Positions 52,216 to 61,763 of a DNA stretch of 64,000 nucleotides are shown piece after piece. The stretch's first letter is position 1, and each line of letters begins with the position of its first letter. The translations under genes were made by a program, and so were the position numbers. The notes beneath the pieces are model-generated. The model was given only the letters and a program-made list of their open reading frames with translations, was not told the DNA's origin and searched no databases. Source of the DNA: Bacteroidales bacterium (GTDB lineage: Bacteria; Bacteroidota; Bacteroidia; Bacteroidales; UBA12077); assembly GCA_028282785.1 (NCBI GenBank), contig JANQHE010000029.1, positions 1 through 64,000 on the forward strand, read 5' to 3'.

Positions 52216-52415
52216 ATTAAATGACTCTCTTCTTTTATCTTATTGTATATTAAATAACCACTTAAATCACTATTAAAGATACTATTCCCGTTAGTTACCA
52301 GTATAAGGGTAAATTTCAGAAGTTTTTTTGGAAAAGATTTTTATAAAAATTTAGAATTTTTGTAAACATTTCATAACTTTCGCGTATATAGTAATACCTA
52401 AACTATATACATTTT

Positions 52416-52817
52416 ATGAATTCGCTAAAAATTGAGTCTACTACGTTTACTCCTGAGATCAGCTTTGATGTTGAAAATAATAAGTTGAGTTTTCTGAAAG
52501 TATCAAAACCAGCAAATGCGATAACTTTTTACAGACCGGTTTTTGAATTTATTGAAAGTTTTGAGAAAGTAAAAGTTAAATCAAAAATCGCTAAAGAACT
52601 TGTTATTGAATTTAAATTTGATTATTTCAATACTGCCACTGCAAAGGTAATATATGAGTTGCTTAATAAATTTAAGCAAATTCAGGAGCAAGGAGTTGAT
52701 GTGATTATAAATTGGTATTATCATCCTGAAGATGATGATCTTTTGGAAGAAGGCGAAATCATGTCAGAAGCGCTCGATCTGAATTTCAATTTTAAAGAAA
52801 TAGAAGAATTATCATAA
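52416..52817 (+). CDS. SiaC-family regulatory phosphoprotein (DUF1987)
   Basis: 133 residues. N-terminal IESTTFTPEISFDVENNKLSF, central FEFIESFEK and C-terminal INWYYHPEDDDLLEEGEIMSE are the hallmarks of the DUF1987/SiaC family. In Pseudomonas SiaC is phosphorylated on a Thr by SiaB and dephosphorylated by SiaA and activates a diguanylate cyclase; no siaA or siaB homologue lies in the window. Lies 200 bp after the module-3 kinase, with its own promoter-like region (TAACTTTC). Confidence 0.88.
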   Translation: MNSLKIESTTFTPEISFDVENNKLSFLKVSKPANAITFYRPVFEFIESFEKVKVKSKIAKELVIEFKFDYFNTATAKVIYELLNKFKQIQEQGVDVIINWYYHPEDDDLLEEGEIMSEALDLNFNFKEIEELS

Positions 52818-52874
52818 TTGTTTTTAAAATTAATTAAGTGGTAATTGTGGTTTTTAAAGACCATGAATAAAACA

Positions 52875-53167
52875 TTAAACAAACTTCATCATTAAATCGC
52901 GTAGGCTATCATCTGGGGTTAAATCCATTTTTTTCTTTAATCGGTTCAATGTCTTTTTAACAGAAGTTGTTCCGTATTGGTAATTTGTGCAATAGCCTTG
53001 TTATTTAATCCAACTTTTAGGTAAGCACATAATCGCAAATCGTTCCGTGTAAGGTTTTCATATTTTTGTTTCAGTTTTTCCTCAAATTCAGAGTTAACTA
53101 TATCAATGTTTTTTATATGTTTTAAAAAATACATTTTGTTAGTTGTGATTGGTTGTACCATCTTCAA
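52875..53167 (-). pseudogene. C-terminal remnant of a LuxR-type helix-turn-helix regulator
   Basis: FEEKLKQKYENLTRNDLRLCAYLKVGLNNKAIAQIT is the typical HTH start of Bacteroidota TPR- or sensor-linked LuxR regulators. After NTEQ a frameshift is needed; the other frame continues TSVKKTLNRLKKKMDL.PDDSLRDLMMKFV to a stop. The N-terminal sensing part is missing. A second, shorter remnant with the same last residues lies at 54479-54520 in the same orientation. Confidence 0.75.
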
Positions 53168-53307
53168 TATATCTTATATAGTGCTTCAATTGATTTTTTA
53201 TAATAATCCCAGGTAGTTATAATTCGCTCTTTAATAGGTGCTTACGCAAATATCAAACAATACAATAAACAAATAAATTGAAATTAATAATAAAATAATT
53301 ACAAAAA

Positions 53308-53363
53308 CACTTGCAAAGTGCAAGTAAATATATGTATATTTGTACACTTGCAAATTGCAAGTG
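53308..53363. promoter_or_regulatory. Promoter flanked by two CACTTGCAA palindromes
   Basis: CACTTGCAAAGTGCAAGT (53308-53325) overlaps the -33 region and CACTTGCAAATTGCAAGTG (53345-53363) follows the TATATTTG -7 box (53335-53342). The second is a perfect palindrome around one central base. The HxlR-type regulator encoded two genes downstream is the likely ligand. Confidence 0.7.
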
Positions 53364-53395
53364 AATAATTAATAACATTTATATACTTTATTACT

Positions 53396-53875
53396 ATGGA
53401 AACAATTAAAATTGACTTAAACAGTTTGAAAAAAGACACCTGGACAGAACAGGAGCTTGAAAATGCAAAGATTGTAGTTGACTTTGTACAGAATATTATG
53501 AATGACCATAATTTTGATTATATCAAGGAAAAATATGGCAATCACAGGTACAAACAACACAACCAAAGCATGGTGGATGGGCCTACCGGAGTATTGAAGG
53601 TAATCACAAATTTTACAAAGAAGTATCCTGATTACACTTACGATGTGAAACATATTTATGTAGATGGTCCTTTCGTTACACTACATTCGCATGCTACTAA
53701 TAATAAAAAGCACCGCGGAAATCCCCAAAAAGGATTGAATATTATGGATATTTGGAAAGTGGAAAATGGAGAAATTACAGAGCACTGGGATGCAGTTCAA
53801 CCTATTCATGGTCCAATGAGACTCTTTTTCTGGATGAATGGAGGCAAATTTAGAAATAACAATACATATTTTTAG
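53396..53875 (+). CDS. NTF2/SnoaL-like protein
   Basis: 159 residues of a cone-shaped alpha+beta barrel: first helix WTEQELENAKIVVDFVQNIM, then YIKEKYGNHRYKQHNQSMVDGPTGV, and strands LHSHATNN and MDIWKVENGEITEHWDAVQPI. The pattern is that of predicted SnoaL-like aldol-condensation or polyketide-cyclase relatives; His and Asp residues in the cavity would allow isomerase or hydrolase chemistry. Probably regulated with the HxlR gene by the operator pair just upstream. Substrate unknown. Confidence 0.82.
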   Translation: METIKIDLNSLKKDTWTEQELENAKIVVDFVQNIMNDHNFDYIKEKYGNHRYKQHNQSMVDGPTGVLKVITNFTKKYPDYTYDVKHIYVDGPFVTLHSHATNNKKHRGNPQKGLNIMDIWKVENGEITEHWDAVQPIHGPMRLFFWMNGGKFRNNNTYF

Positions 53876-54043
53876 GGAACAAACAAGCAAATATCAAATT
53901 TGGAAAAATCGGAATGTCGAATTGAAGACTTCTTTACAGGAACAATATCGACATTCTGCTTTTCAATTTATTAGTTTAACTAAACTTTTCTTACTTTGTG
54001 AAAGTTTAAAACATTTATTCGAAAAATAGACAAACAGTTTAAA

Positions 54044-54436
54044 ATGAGATCAAATTGCCCAATAAGTTATGCACTGGATTTTTTTGGAGATAAATGGTCG
54101 TTACTGATCATTAGAGACATAGCACTTGAACAAAAACGGTTTTACAAAGACTTTCAGAATTCTAAAGAAGGGATTGCTACCAATATATTGTCGGATAGGT
54201 TAAAAAAACTAGAAAACAATGGAATAATTAGATCTGCTGTTTATGAAAAAAAGAAAACTCAAAAAGAGTACTTTCTTACTCAAAAAGGTAAAGATTTAAT
54301 ACCTATATTATTAGAAATGATCGTTTGGTCGTATAAGTACGATAAAGAGTTGAATATCACAGAAGAGTTTGTTGAAAAAATTAAAACAAACCGATCCGAT
54401 GTAATTGATTATTTCTTAGCTCTACTGGAAGATTGA
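54044..54436 (+). CDS. HxlR-family winged-helix regulator
   Basis: 130 residues. HxlR hallmark: N-terminal CPISYALDFFGDKWSLLIIRDI and the wing region (ILSDRLKKLENNGIIRS, then YFLTQKGKDLIPILLEMIVW). The single conserved Cys is C5. Family members often sense electrophiles or redox changes through such a Cys. Sits 168 bp after the NTF2-like gene; operators for it are suggested before that gene. No terminator separates the two. Confidence 0.9.
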   Translation: MRSNCPISYALDFFGDKWSLLIIRDIALEQKRFYKDFQNSKEGIATNILSDRLKKLENNGIIRSAVYEKKKTQKEYFLTQKGKDLIPILLEMIVWSYKYDKELNITEEFVEKIKTNRSDVIDYFLALLED

Positions 54437-54478
54437 TGCTGTATTGACAACTTCTCGTTTCTATTGTCTTAGAATTTG

Positions 54479-54520
54479 TTATCCAAATTGTATCATTAAA
54501 TCACATAAACTATCATCAGT
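54479..54520 (-). pseudogene. Short second remnant of a LuxR-type regulator tail
   Basis: Reads TDDSLCDLMIQFG then stop on the minus strand, matching the tail PDDSLRDLMMKFV of 52875-53167. At the DNA level about 25 of 31 bases agree. Ends exactly where the orphan T9SS tail begins on the other strand. Confidence 0.6.
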
Positions 54521-54782
54521 TGAAACTTCTGTTGGAATGGGATTAGATGCAAAGGTTTACCCAAACCCAACTGTTGATTACTTAATTCTTGAAACAAATC
54601 TGTTTGAAAGGAACGAACTATATTGCCAGGTAATAGATATATCAGGTAATGTTTTATACTATGGAGAAATTATTAATAATATGGAAAAGATAGATTTATT
54701 GGCAAAAGCCAATGGAGTATATTTTATTACTCTAACGCAAGAAAATCAAAAAAATAAATCTTTTAAAATAATAAAGAGGTAA
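54519..54782 (+). pseudogene. Orphan T9SS type A sorting domain (5' part deleted)
   Basis: About 85 residues: VETSVGMGLDAKVYPNPTVDYLILET ... VIDISGNVLYYGEI ... NGVYFITLTQENQKNKSFKIIKR, a complete T9SS C-terminal domain with no signal peptide or cargo domain in front. The frame can be extended to 54444, but that part overlaps the LuxR remnant and is not protein-like. Remnant of a deleted secreted protein gene. Confidence 0.75.
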
Positions 54783-54805
54783 AGAAGTTCTAATATAGAA
54801 TAATA

Positions 54806-54846
54806 AGGTCTTTCATCCCTAACTATCGTGAAGGAGGCTTTTTTAT
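54806..54846 (+). terminator. Rho-independent terminator of the deleted T9SS gene
   Basis: AAGGTCTTTCA pairs with TGAAGGAGGCTT (small internal loop), followed by six T. Confidence 0.65.
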
Positions 54847-54912
54847 AAAAACTCTGGATTACTTCTCAATATTTTTTATCTTTCACCTTCTTTAATTGAA
54901 ATTAAATATAAA

Positions 54913-55404
54913 ATGGAAATAAAAGCATTTCAGGATTTCTACCCGGACCACTTGAGCCATTGCTATGGATGCGGTAAATTAAATGAGCACGGTTACCAGA
55001 TAAAAACTGTTTGGGACGGAGATGAAACATTAACAACATTTACGCCCAAGCATTATCATACTGCCGTACCAGGTTTTGTATACGGAGGACTATTAGCTTC
55101 ATTGATTGACTGCCATGGTACAGGGTCGGCTGCAGCAGCTATGTACAAACAGGAGGGAAGGGAAATGAATACAGAACCTTCTTTCAGGTTTTTAACCGGT
55201 TCTCTAAACGTAAAATACTTAAAACCAACTCCAATTGATTGTACCTTGGAAATTCGTGGCAAGATACGTGAAATTAAAGGTAAAAAAGTTACAGTAGATG
55301 TAGAAGTGTGGGCAAAAGGAGAAGTTGTGGTAACAGGAGAAGTAGTTACTATCCAGGTTCCTGACAGGTACATACACGATATAATAAAAAGTGCAAATAA
55401 ATAA
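54913..55404 (+). CDS. PaaI-family hotdog thioesterase
   Basis: 163 residues. Hotdog fold: N-terminal HCYGCGKLNEHGYQI, catalytic helix YGGLLASLIDCHGTGSAAAAM, and strands NVKYLKPTPIDCTLEIRGK. The CYGCG at residues 17-21 is seen in one branch of acyl-CoA thioesterases. Probably cleaves short or aromatic acyl-CoA esters. It lies opposite the butyrate kinase/acyl-CoA mutase locus and may assist it. Confidence 0.85.
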   Translation: MEIKAFQDFYPDHLSHCYGCGKLNEHGYQIKTVWDGDETLTTFTPKHYHTAVPGFVYGGLLASLIDCHGTGSAAAAMYKQEGREMNTEPSFRFLTGSLNVKYLKPTPIDCTLEIRGKIREIKGKKVTVDVEVWAKGEVVVTGEVVTIQVPDRYIHDIIKSANK

Positions 55405-55472
55405 TTTAATTTTATTTGCGGGTTGGAAAGGCAAAATTGTGAGCCATGCGATGAGTGAATTTAACAAAGTTT

Positions 55473-55579
55473 AGAATTCTATTAAAAGGGCTAGCCTATT
55501 TTGATTAGAATTCTTAGATTGTTAAAGAGAGGGGAGAAGCGTTATTTTGCCTACTTTTTTAATCATGTAAAAAAGTAGG
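55473..55579. repeat. Two stacked hairpin repeats in the intergenic gap
   Basis: AGAATTCT arms (55473-55480, 55507-55514) with nearly complementary inner bases form the first. CCTACTTTTTT (55550-55560) and AAAAAAGTAGG (55569-55579) form a perfect 11-bp stem with an 8-nt loop. The rest of this 276-bp gap shows no gene apart from the terminator at 55613. Confidence 0.6.
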
Positions 55580-55612
55580 ATATAATAAAGAAATTTTAAA
55601 TATTAAAATAAG

Positions 55613-55645
55613 AATGCTGCTAACTTGCTTAGCAGCATTTTTTAT
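55613..55645. terminator. Bidirectional terminator between thioesterase and butyrate kinase paralogue
   Basis: AATGCTGCTA, loop, TAGCAGCATT with a T-run; both flanking genes run towards it. Confidence 0.88.
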
Positions 55646-55680
55646 ATGTCATGATATTCTAACAGTTTAGCACCAAAAAA

Positions 55681-56775
55681 CTAATATTTTTCTACATCTT
55701 GCTCGCCATATAAAATCCTCAAACCTTTCATAGCAAGAATCTTAATAGTGTCAGATCCGGGATAAACCTGTATTGGAGCAATTTTTTCAACCCTTTCAAC
55801 AATCTTACGCACAAACCAGCTACTATTTGCAATTGGTCCTGTAATTATAATAGCATCAACTTCTCCGGAAAGCACTGCATACATAGATCCAATTGTTTTG
55901 GCTACCTGATAAGCCATTGCCTCAAATATTTTAGCTGCTTCCTGGTCACCTTCCTGTACACGTTTATCAATTTCTTCACCACTAAAAGTACCCAGGTGCG
56001 CAAATAATCCTCCTTCTTTACTAACTTTTCTTAAAAGTTCTTCTTCGGTGTATTTTCCACTAAAGCACAACCTGATCAAATCACCGGTTGGTAAGCTTCC
56101 GGCTCTAATCGGAGAGAAAGGCCCATCTCCATCATAGCCCATGTTTGCATCAATAACTCGTCCTTTTTGATGCGCTCCAACCGTGATACCTGTACCTAAA
56201 TGTGCTACAATTAAGTTTAAGTCTTCATAAACTTTATCAACAGACTTCGCGTAACGGCGTCCAACCCATTTTTGATTAAGTGCATGAAAAATAGATCTTC
56301 GTTTAATTTCAGGTAATCCTGTTATTTGGGCAATATCCTCATATTCATCAACTACTACAGGATCTGCAACAAAAGCGTTTGCATTTTTAAGATCATCAAC
56401 TATGCTGTGTGCAATTAATCCGCCAAGGTTAACAATATCTTTTCCCTGAACAGATTTTAACAGATCTTTTTTGATTTCTTCGGTTATTACATATATTCCT
56501 GATTTAACTGGTTTTATTAATCCGCCTCTAGTAATTACCATTTTGATTTTATCAAAATCGATATCATTTTCTTTTAGTTCCTTTAATATTAAATTTTTCC
56601 TAAACTCTGTTTGATCCTCTATTTCAGGAAATTTGTTAAGTTCTTCTTCTGTGTGTTTTAATTTTTTTAAAAAAACAAGGTTTTTATTGTTATAAATCCC
56701 GATTTTAGTAAAAGGATATCTTGGATTTATTACTAAAATTAAGGTGTCAGCGGAATAATCTGTTTTGAACTCCAT
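55681..56775 (-). CDS. Divergent butyrate kinase paralogue
   Basis: 364 residues, full butyrate kinase (ASKHA) fold length. The first phosphate-binding loop, NPGSTSTK in canonical kinases (and in the paralogue at 61764), reads NPRYPFTK here. Later motifs are partly changed too: AHLGTGITVGAH (usually AHLGGGISVG) and TGPIANSSWF (usually TGGIAYS). Loop residues that bind ATP are lost, so kinase activity is doubtful; it may bind acyl phosphate or act in a complex. Follows the mutase gene by 40 bp, in the same operon. Confidence 0.85.
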   Translation of the reverse strand: MEFKTDYSADTLILVINPRYPFTKIGIYNNKNLVFLKKLKHTEEELNKFPEIEDQTEFRKNLILKELKENDIDFDKIKMVITRGGLIKPVKSGIYVITEEIKKDLLKSVQGKDIVNLGGLIAHSIVDDLKNANAFVADPVVVDEYEDIAQITGLPEIKRRSIFHALNQKWVGRRYAKSVDKVYEDLNLIVAHLGTGITVGAHQKGRVIDANMGYDGDGPFSPIRAGSLPTGDLIRLCFSGKYTEEELLRKVSKEGGLFAHLGTFSGEEIDKRVQEGDQEAAKIFEAMAYQVAKTIGSMYAVLSGEVDAIIITGPIANSSWFVRKIVERVEKIAPIQVYPGSDTIKILAMKGLRILYGEQDVEKY

Positions 56776-56815
56776 ATTTTATGATTTTTGAAGGATTAAT
56801 ATTTAGGTTTTTTTA

Positions 56816-59800
56816 TTACATATTTCTACGGTATTGCCCACCAACTTCATAAAGAGCATTTGTTATTTGCCCGATGGAACAATACTTGGTTGCTTCCATA
56901 AGATACTCAAATGTATTTTCATTGTCAAGTACGGCTTGTTTAAGTTTTAACAAGATTTCATTAGAGATATTTTCATTAAGCTTGTGAAAATTTGAAAGGT
57001 TATCAATCTGATATTTCTTTTCTTCTTCGGTAGCTCGAATTACCTCTTTGGGAAGAACTGTTGGTGATCCTTTGGAGGATAGAAATGTATTTACTCCCAT
57101 AATTGGCAATTCACCGGAATGTTTCAAGGATTCATAATATAATGATTCATCCTGTATTTTCCCTCTTTGATACATAAATTCCATAGCACCTAAAACTCCG
57201 CCACGCTCCGTTAAGCGATCAAACTCAGCCAAAACAGCTTCTTCTACCAGATCGGTTAATTCTTCAATAATAAATGAGCCCTGCAAAGGATTTTGGTTTT
57301 TAGCCATACCGTATTCATGATTAATGATCATTTGAATTGCCATAGCACGACGAACAGATTCTTCCGTAGGTGTCGTAATTGCTTCATCATAAGCATTGGT
57401 ATGCAACGAATTGCAATTATCGTATATACCGGAAAGAGCCTGAAGCGTTGTTCTAATATCATTAAATTCAATTTCCTGCGAGTGCAGAGATCGCCCGGAT
57501 GTTTGTATATGATATTTTAATTTCTGCGATTTAGCATTTGCTTTATACTTATGTTTCATGGCTTTTGCCCAGATTATCCTGGCTACCCTTCCAATTACCG
57601 AATATTCCGGATCCAATCCGTTCGAAAAGAAAAAGGACAGGTTAGGGGCAAAATCGTCGATATGCATTCCTCGCGCTAAATAGTATTCAACAAACGTAAA
57701 CCCGTTAGCTAAAGTAAAAGCAAGTTGAGTAATTGGATTTGCACCTGCCTCTGCAATATGGTAACCTGAAATTGAAACCGAATAGAAATTTTTTACCGTA
57801 TTATCTATGAAATATTTTTGAATATCTCCCATCATCTTTAATGCAAAATCAGTAGAGAAGATACAAGTATTTTGTGCCTGATCTTCTTTTAAAATATCAG
57901 CCTGGATGGTTCCGCGTACTCTGCAGATCGTATCTTTTTTAATTTGTTCATATACATCTTTTGGTAAAACCTGATCGCCCGAAACTCCTAAAAGAAGTAA
58001 TCCCAATCCATTATTCGATTCCGGCAATTCTCCCTGATATTCAGGTGGATTCAATCCCTTTTCTTTGTAAATTTTTTCAATTTGTTTTCTGACCTTTTCT
58101 TCCAATCCATTTTCTTTAATGTATTTTTCACAGTTTTGATCGATTGCCGTATTAAAGAAATATCCAACCATGATTGGAGCAGGGCCGTTAATTGTCATTG
58201 AAACTGATGTTGTCGGGTTTATCAGGTCGAATCCGGAATAAAGTTTTTTAGCATCATCAAGACAAGCAATGGACACTCCGGAATTACCTATTTTACCGTA
58301 AATATCCGGTCTAATTTCGGGATCTGCGCCATAGAGGGTTACAGAATCATAAGCAGTTGATAACCTGGTAGCTTTGTGTCCCTGCGATAAATAGTGAAAT
58401 CGCTTATTGGTTCTTTCCGGGCCACCTTCTCCTGCAAACATGCGTGTAGGATCTTCATGCTCTCGTTTAAAAGGGAAAACTCCTGCTGCAAAGGGAAACT
58501 CGCCAGGTACATTTTCTTTGAGGTTCCATTTTAATATATCGCCCCAGGCAGAATATTTAGGTAAAGAAATTTTTGGAATTTTTGAATGTGATAAAGTTTC
58601 TACATGCGTTTGGACCTTTATTTCTTTGTCCCTTATGTGATATATATAGAACTCATCCTTATATTTTTTCTTCTTCTCTTCCCAATTTTCAATAATTAGC
58701 CGGTTTTCTTTTCCCAGATCATCTTTAAGCGTATTAATTTTATTGGAAATTTGTTCAGGGTCGGACCCTTCTTCATTTAGTTCTTTTTCAGCAATAATCA
58801 GTGCTTGAAGCCTGTTAGCAATTTGAGATTTTTCATCTACGTGCTGATTGTAATTTCGAACCGTATTGCTTATTTCAGAAAGATATCTTACTCTTTCTGA
58901 TGGTACAACTTGTTCATTGTTATGACTTATTTCCAGTGAACTCTTTGTTTCAGGAAACTTAAAACTGGTTTTTGAACTAACCGTATTTATTAATTCCTGG
59001 AATAAGATATTAACACCTTCATTATTATACTGAGATGCAACAGTTCCATGTACAGGCATTTTATCAACCGGAGTTTCAAATAAAGTGTGATTTCGCTGAT
59101 ATTGCTTTTTAACATCACGTAATGCGTCTAAAGCTCCTTGTTTATCGAATTTATTAAGTGCAATAATATCGGCATAATCGAGCATGGCAATCTTTTCGAG
59201 CTGCGATGCAGCACCATATTCCGGAGTCATTACATAAAAGTAAACATCACTTTGGTCAACGATTTCGGTATCCGATTGACCGATTCCGGAAGATTCAAGT
59301 AAGATAAGATCATATCCTGCATATTTTAACACATCTACAGCATCGACAACATGTTCTGATAAAGCAAGATTTTGCCGGCGCGTAGCCAGCGAGCGCATAT
59401 AAACATTTGGATGATTTATTGAATTCATGCGAATTCTGTCGCCCAATAACGCACCTCCACTTTTGCGTTTTGAAGGATCAACAGAAATAATTCCCAAATG
59501 CAGATCAGGATATAAATCAATGAACCGTCTTATAATTTCATCAACTAAGGAAGATTTACCGGCTCCTCCGGTCCCTGTTATTCCTACGATTGGAGTTTTG
59601 GAACTTTCAATTTCCTTTTTAATAATATCAAAATAATCCTTTGATTTATCGGGATAGTTTTCAGCTTTTGATATGATAGATGCAATTTCATATTTATCTC
59701 TTGATTTTACTTTATTTAAATCAATATCCTTGTTCCCAACAGGAAAATCAGATTTTTCCATTACATCATTAATCATACCCTGAAGTCCCATTTCACGGCC

Positions 59801-60178
59801 ATCATCGGGCGTGTAAATACCGGAAATTCCATATTTTAACAGTTCTTCTTTTTCTACAGGCAATATAACACCGCCACCGCCACCAAATATTTTAATATGG
59901 CCACAGCCATTTTCATTTAATAAATCGAAAATATATTTATAAAATTCCATATGGCCACCTTGATATGAGGTAATGGCAATTGCTTGCGCATCTTCCTGAA
60001 TGGCACAATTTACAATCTGTTCTACCGAAACATTATGCCCTAAATGGATAACTTCAGCTCCTGTAGATTGTAAAATCCTGCGTATAATATTTACGGTAGC
60101 ATCGTGCCCGTCAAATAGCGAAGTTGCTGTAACGATTCTGATTTTATTTGAGGACTTATATATTTTGGATTGTAACAT
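56816..60178 (-). CDS. icmF: Fused isobutyryl-CoA mutase (IcmF)
   Basis: 1120 residues. N-terminal B12-binding domain ([10 protein letters not shown], residues 21-30, with the DxH cobalt-ligand motif), middle MeaB-like GTPase (P-loop GTGGAGKSS at ~202-210, NKFD G4 motif), and C-terminal acyl-CoA mutase domain from ~540. Substrate-pocket segments [36 protein letters not shown] and GYHIAEAG match IcmF rather than methylmalonyl-CoA mutase. Interconverts isobutyryl-CoA and butyryl-CoA (some relatives also accept isovaleryl/pivalyl-CoA); the fused G domain gates cobalamin loading. Middle gene of an operon with the acyl-CoA dehydrogenase (75 bp gap) and the butyrate kinase paralogue. Confidence 0.94.
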   Translation of the reverse strand: MLQSKIYKSSNKIRIVTATSLFDGHDATVNIIRRILQSTGAEVIHLGHNVSVEQIVNCAIQEDAQAIAITSYQGGHMEFYKYIFDLLNENGCGHIKIFGGGGGVILPVEKEELLKYGISGIYTPDDGREMGLQGMINDVMEKSDFPVGNKDIDLNKVKSRDKYEIASIISKAENYPDKSKDYFDIIKKEIESSKTPIVGITGTGGAGKSSLVDEIIRRFIDLYPDLHLGIISVDPSKRKSGGALLGDRIRMNSINHPNVYMRSLATRRQNLALSEHVVDAVDVLKYAGYDLILLESSGIGQSDTEIVDQSDVYFYVMTPEYGAASQLEKIAMLDYADIIALNKFDKQGALDALRDVKKQYQRNHTLFETPVDKMPVHGTVASQYNNEGVNILFQELINTVSSKTSFKFPETKSSLEISHNNEQVVPSERVRYLSEISNTVRNYNQHVDEKSQIANRLQALIIAEKELNEEGSDPEQISNKINTLKDDLGKENRLIIENWEEKKKKYKDEFYIYHIRDKEIKVQTHVETLSHSKIPKISLPKYSAWGDILKWNLKENVPGEFPFAAGVFPFKREHEDPTRMFAGEGGPERTNKRFHYLSQGHKATRLSTAYDSVTLYGADPEIRPDIYGKIGNSGVSIACLDDAKKLYSGFDLINPTTSVSMTINGPAPIMVGYFFNTAIDQNCEKYIKENGLEEKVRKQIEKIYKEKGLNPPEYQGELPESNNGLGLLLLGVSGDQVLPKDVYEQIKKDTICRVRGTIQADILKEDQAQNTCIFSTDFALKMMGDIQKYFIDNTVKNFYSVSISGYHIAEAGANPITQLAFTLANGFTFVEYYLARGMHIDDFAPNLSFFFSNGLDPEYSVIGRVARIIWAKAMKHKYKANAKSQKLKYHIQTSGRSLHSQEIEFNDIRTTLQALSGIYDNCNSLHTNAYDEAITTPTEESVRRAMAIQMIINHEYGMAKNQNPLQGSFIIEELTDLVEEAVLAEFDRLTERGGVLGAMEFMYQRGKIQDESLYYESLKHSGELPIMGVNTFLSSKGSPTVLPKEVIRATEEEKKYQIDNLSNFHKLNENISNEILLKLKQAVLDNENTFEYLMEATKYCSIGQITNALYEVGGQYRRNM

Positions 60179-60253
60179 AAAATCTTTTTTAATTATATAA
60201 TTAAAAACAGTATAGAAATTAAAATGTTGAATTTGAACTTTTCAGGAACCACT

Positions 60254-61396
60254 TTATAAATCACTGATTGCTCTTGAAATAACAATTTTCTGTATTTCAG
60301 AAGTGCCTTCATATATTTGTGTTAACTTAGCATCTCTCATGAGCCTTTCAACGTGATATTCTTTAACATAACCATATCCTCCGAATATCTGAACAGCTTC
60401 TGTAGTGATCTGCATTGCTTTTTCCGCACAATATAATTTAGCCATGGCACTCTCAGTACCATAAGGTTTACCCTGATCTTTTAACCAGGCGGTTTTTAAG
60501 CATAGGAAACGCATAGCTTCTATTTCGGTAGCCATATCAGCTAACTTAAAAGCAATAGCCTGATGTTTTATGATCTCTTTTCCAAAGGTTTTTCTCTCGT
60601 GAGCATATTTTAAAGCAAGCTCATAAGCGCCTGATGCAATTCCTAATGCTTGAGCTGCAATACCAAGCCTGCCACCCTCAAGGGTTTTCATAGCCAGTTT
60701 AAATCCGAAACCATCTTCGCCAATTCTGTTTTCTTTTGGAACCTTAACATCGGTAAACATAACCGAATGGGTATCTGAGCTACGCATTCCTAATTTATCT
60801 TCATGCGGACCAACACTAATTCCTTCTGTATTTCGATCCACAATCAAAGCATTGATTCCTTTATGCCCTTTTTCTGCATCTGTTTGGGCAATTACAACAT
60901 AAGTTGAAGCTGAATTTCCATTGGTTATCCAGTTTTTAACTCCGTTTACCAGATAATGATCACCTTTGTCTATAGCAGTTGTTCTTTGTGATGTAGCATC
61001 AGAACCAGCTTCTGGTTCAGATAAAAGAAATGCTCCTAGTTTTTCACCTCTTGCAAGTGGTTTTAAAAATTTCTCTTTTTGTTCTTCAGTTCCGTATTCC
61101 TGGATTTCCCAACAAACGAGCGAATTATTAACAGACATAATTACTCCAAGCGATGCATCTACTTTAGATATTTCTTCTATGGCTAAAACATATGAAACAG
61201 TATCCATACCTGTGCCATCATATTCCGGAGCTACCTGCATACCTAAAAATCCTAGTTCTGCTAATGTTTTTACATGTTTTTCAGGAAAAATACAATTTGT
61301 GTCACGCTCTATAACATCTTCAATTAATTCTCTTTGTGCTAAGTCTCTGGCTGATTGTTGAGCCATTAATTGTTCTTCGGTGTATTCAAAATTCAT
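60254..61396 (-). CDS. Short-chain acyl-CoA dehydrogenase
   Basis: 380 residues, the usual length. Landmarks: FAD-binding LSEPEAGSD, NGVKNWITNG, KMGMRSSDT-type loop (KLGMRSSDTHS), RLGIAAQALGIA, and the C-terminal catalytic stretch RDAKLTQIYEGTSEIQ with Glu before GTSE, characteristic of butyryl/short-chain dehydrogenases. Oxidises butyryl-CoA or reduces crotonyl-CoA depending on electron partner; no EtfAB genes in the window. Leads the IcmF operon. Confidence 0.92.
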   Translation of the reverse strand: MNFEYTEEQLMAQQSARDLAQRELIEDVIERDTNCIFPEKHVKTLAELGFLGMQVAPEYDGTGMDTVSYVLAIEEISKVDASLGVIMSVNNSLVCWEIQEYGTEEQKEKFLKPLARGEKLGAFLLSEPEAGSDATSQRTTAIDKGDHYLVNGVKNWITNGNSASTYVVIAQTDAEKGHKGINALIVDRNTEGISVGPHEDKLGMRSSDTHSVMFTDVKVPKENRIGEDGFGFKLAMKTLEGGRLGIAAQALGIASGAYELALKYAHERKTFGKEIIKHQAIAFKLADMATEIEAMRFLCLKTAWLKDQGKPYGTESAMAKLYCAEKAMQITTEAVQIFGGYGYVKEYHVERLMRDAKLTQIYEGTSEIQKIVISRAISDL

Positions 61397-61476
61397 TTTT
61401 TGTAGTTTTAGGTTTAATATAATTTAGGGTATGTAATATTTTATATAAATCTTATTAAAATTTTAACAGAAATCAT

Positions 61477-61501
61477 AAAAAGAGGTGTTATAAAAACACC
61501 T
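61477..61501 (-). promoter_or_regulatory. Hairpin with T-run in the leader of the acyl-CoA dehydrogenase operon
   Basis: On the minus strand AGGTGTTTTTATAACACCT is followed by CTTTTT, terminator-like, about 80 nt before the dehydrogenase ATG. Either it ends an upstream transcript or it works as an attenuator. The rest of the 366-bp divergent gap contains no gene or recognised riboswitch. Confidence 0.45.
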
Positions 61502-61763
61502 GTTGGTTTTAGTACCTAAGCGTGCCCTGCTACCCTAGTTTTAACAACTACAAAGAATCACATTAATGAACATTATAAAGAATGCTAAGAGCTTTTGTGC
61601 TTTTAATAATGAAATGGTAATATATAAAATATATGTTAAAAGTCAAACAATAATTTATAAGTGCCTAGAATATAGTTTGCTATAGAATTGCTTTTTAAAA
61701 GCATATACGAATGATTTTCATTTTTAACAGAAATATGTATCTTACCGGTAAAATATTTTGATT

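Noticed and set aside
54444-54518. N-terminal extension of the T9SS-tail frame
   Set aside because: Overlaps a better-supported LuxR remnant on the other strand and encodes no signal peptide.
61397-61763. Cobalamin riboswitch before the dehydrogenase-icmF operon
   Set aside because: The B12-dependent mutase made this plausible, but no B12-box-like sequence or multi-branched fold is visible, only one hairpin.
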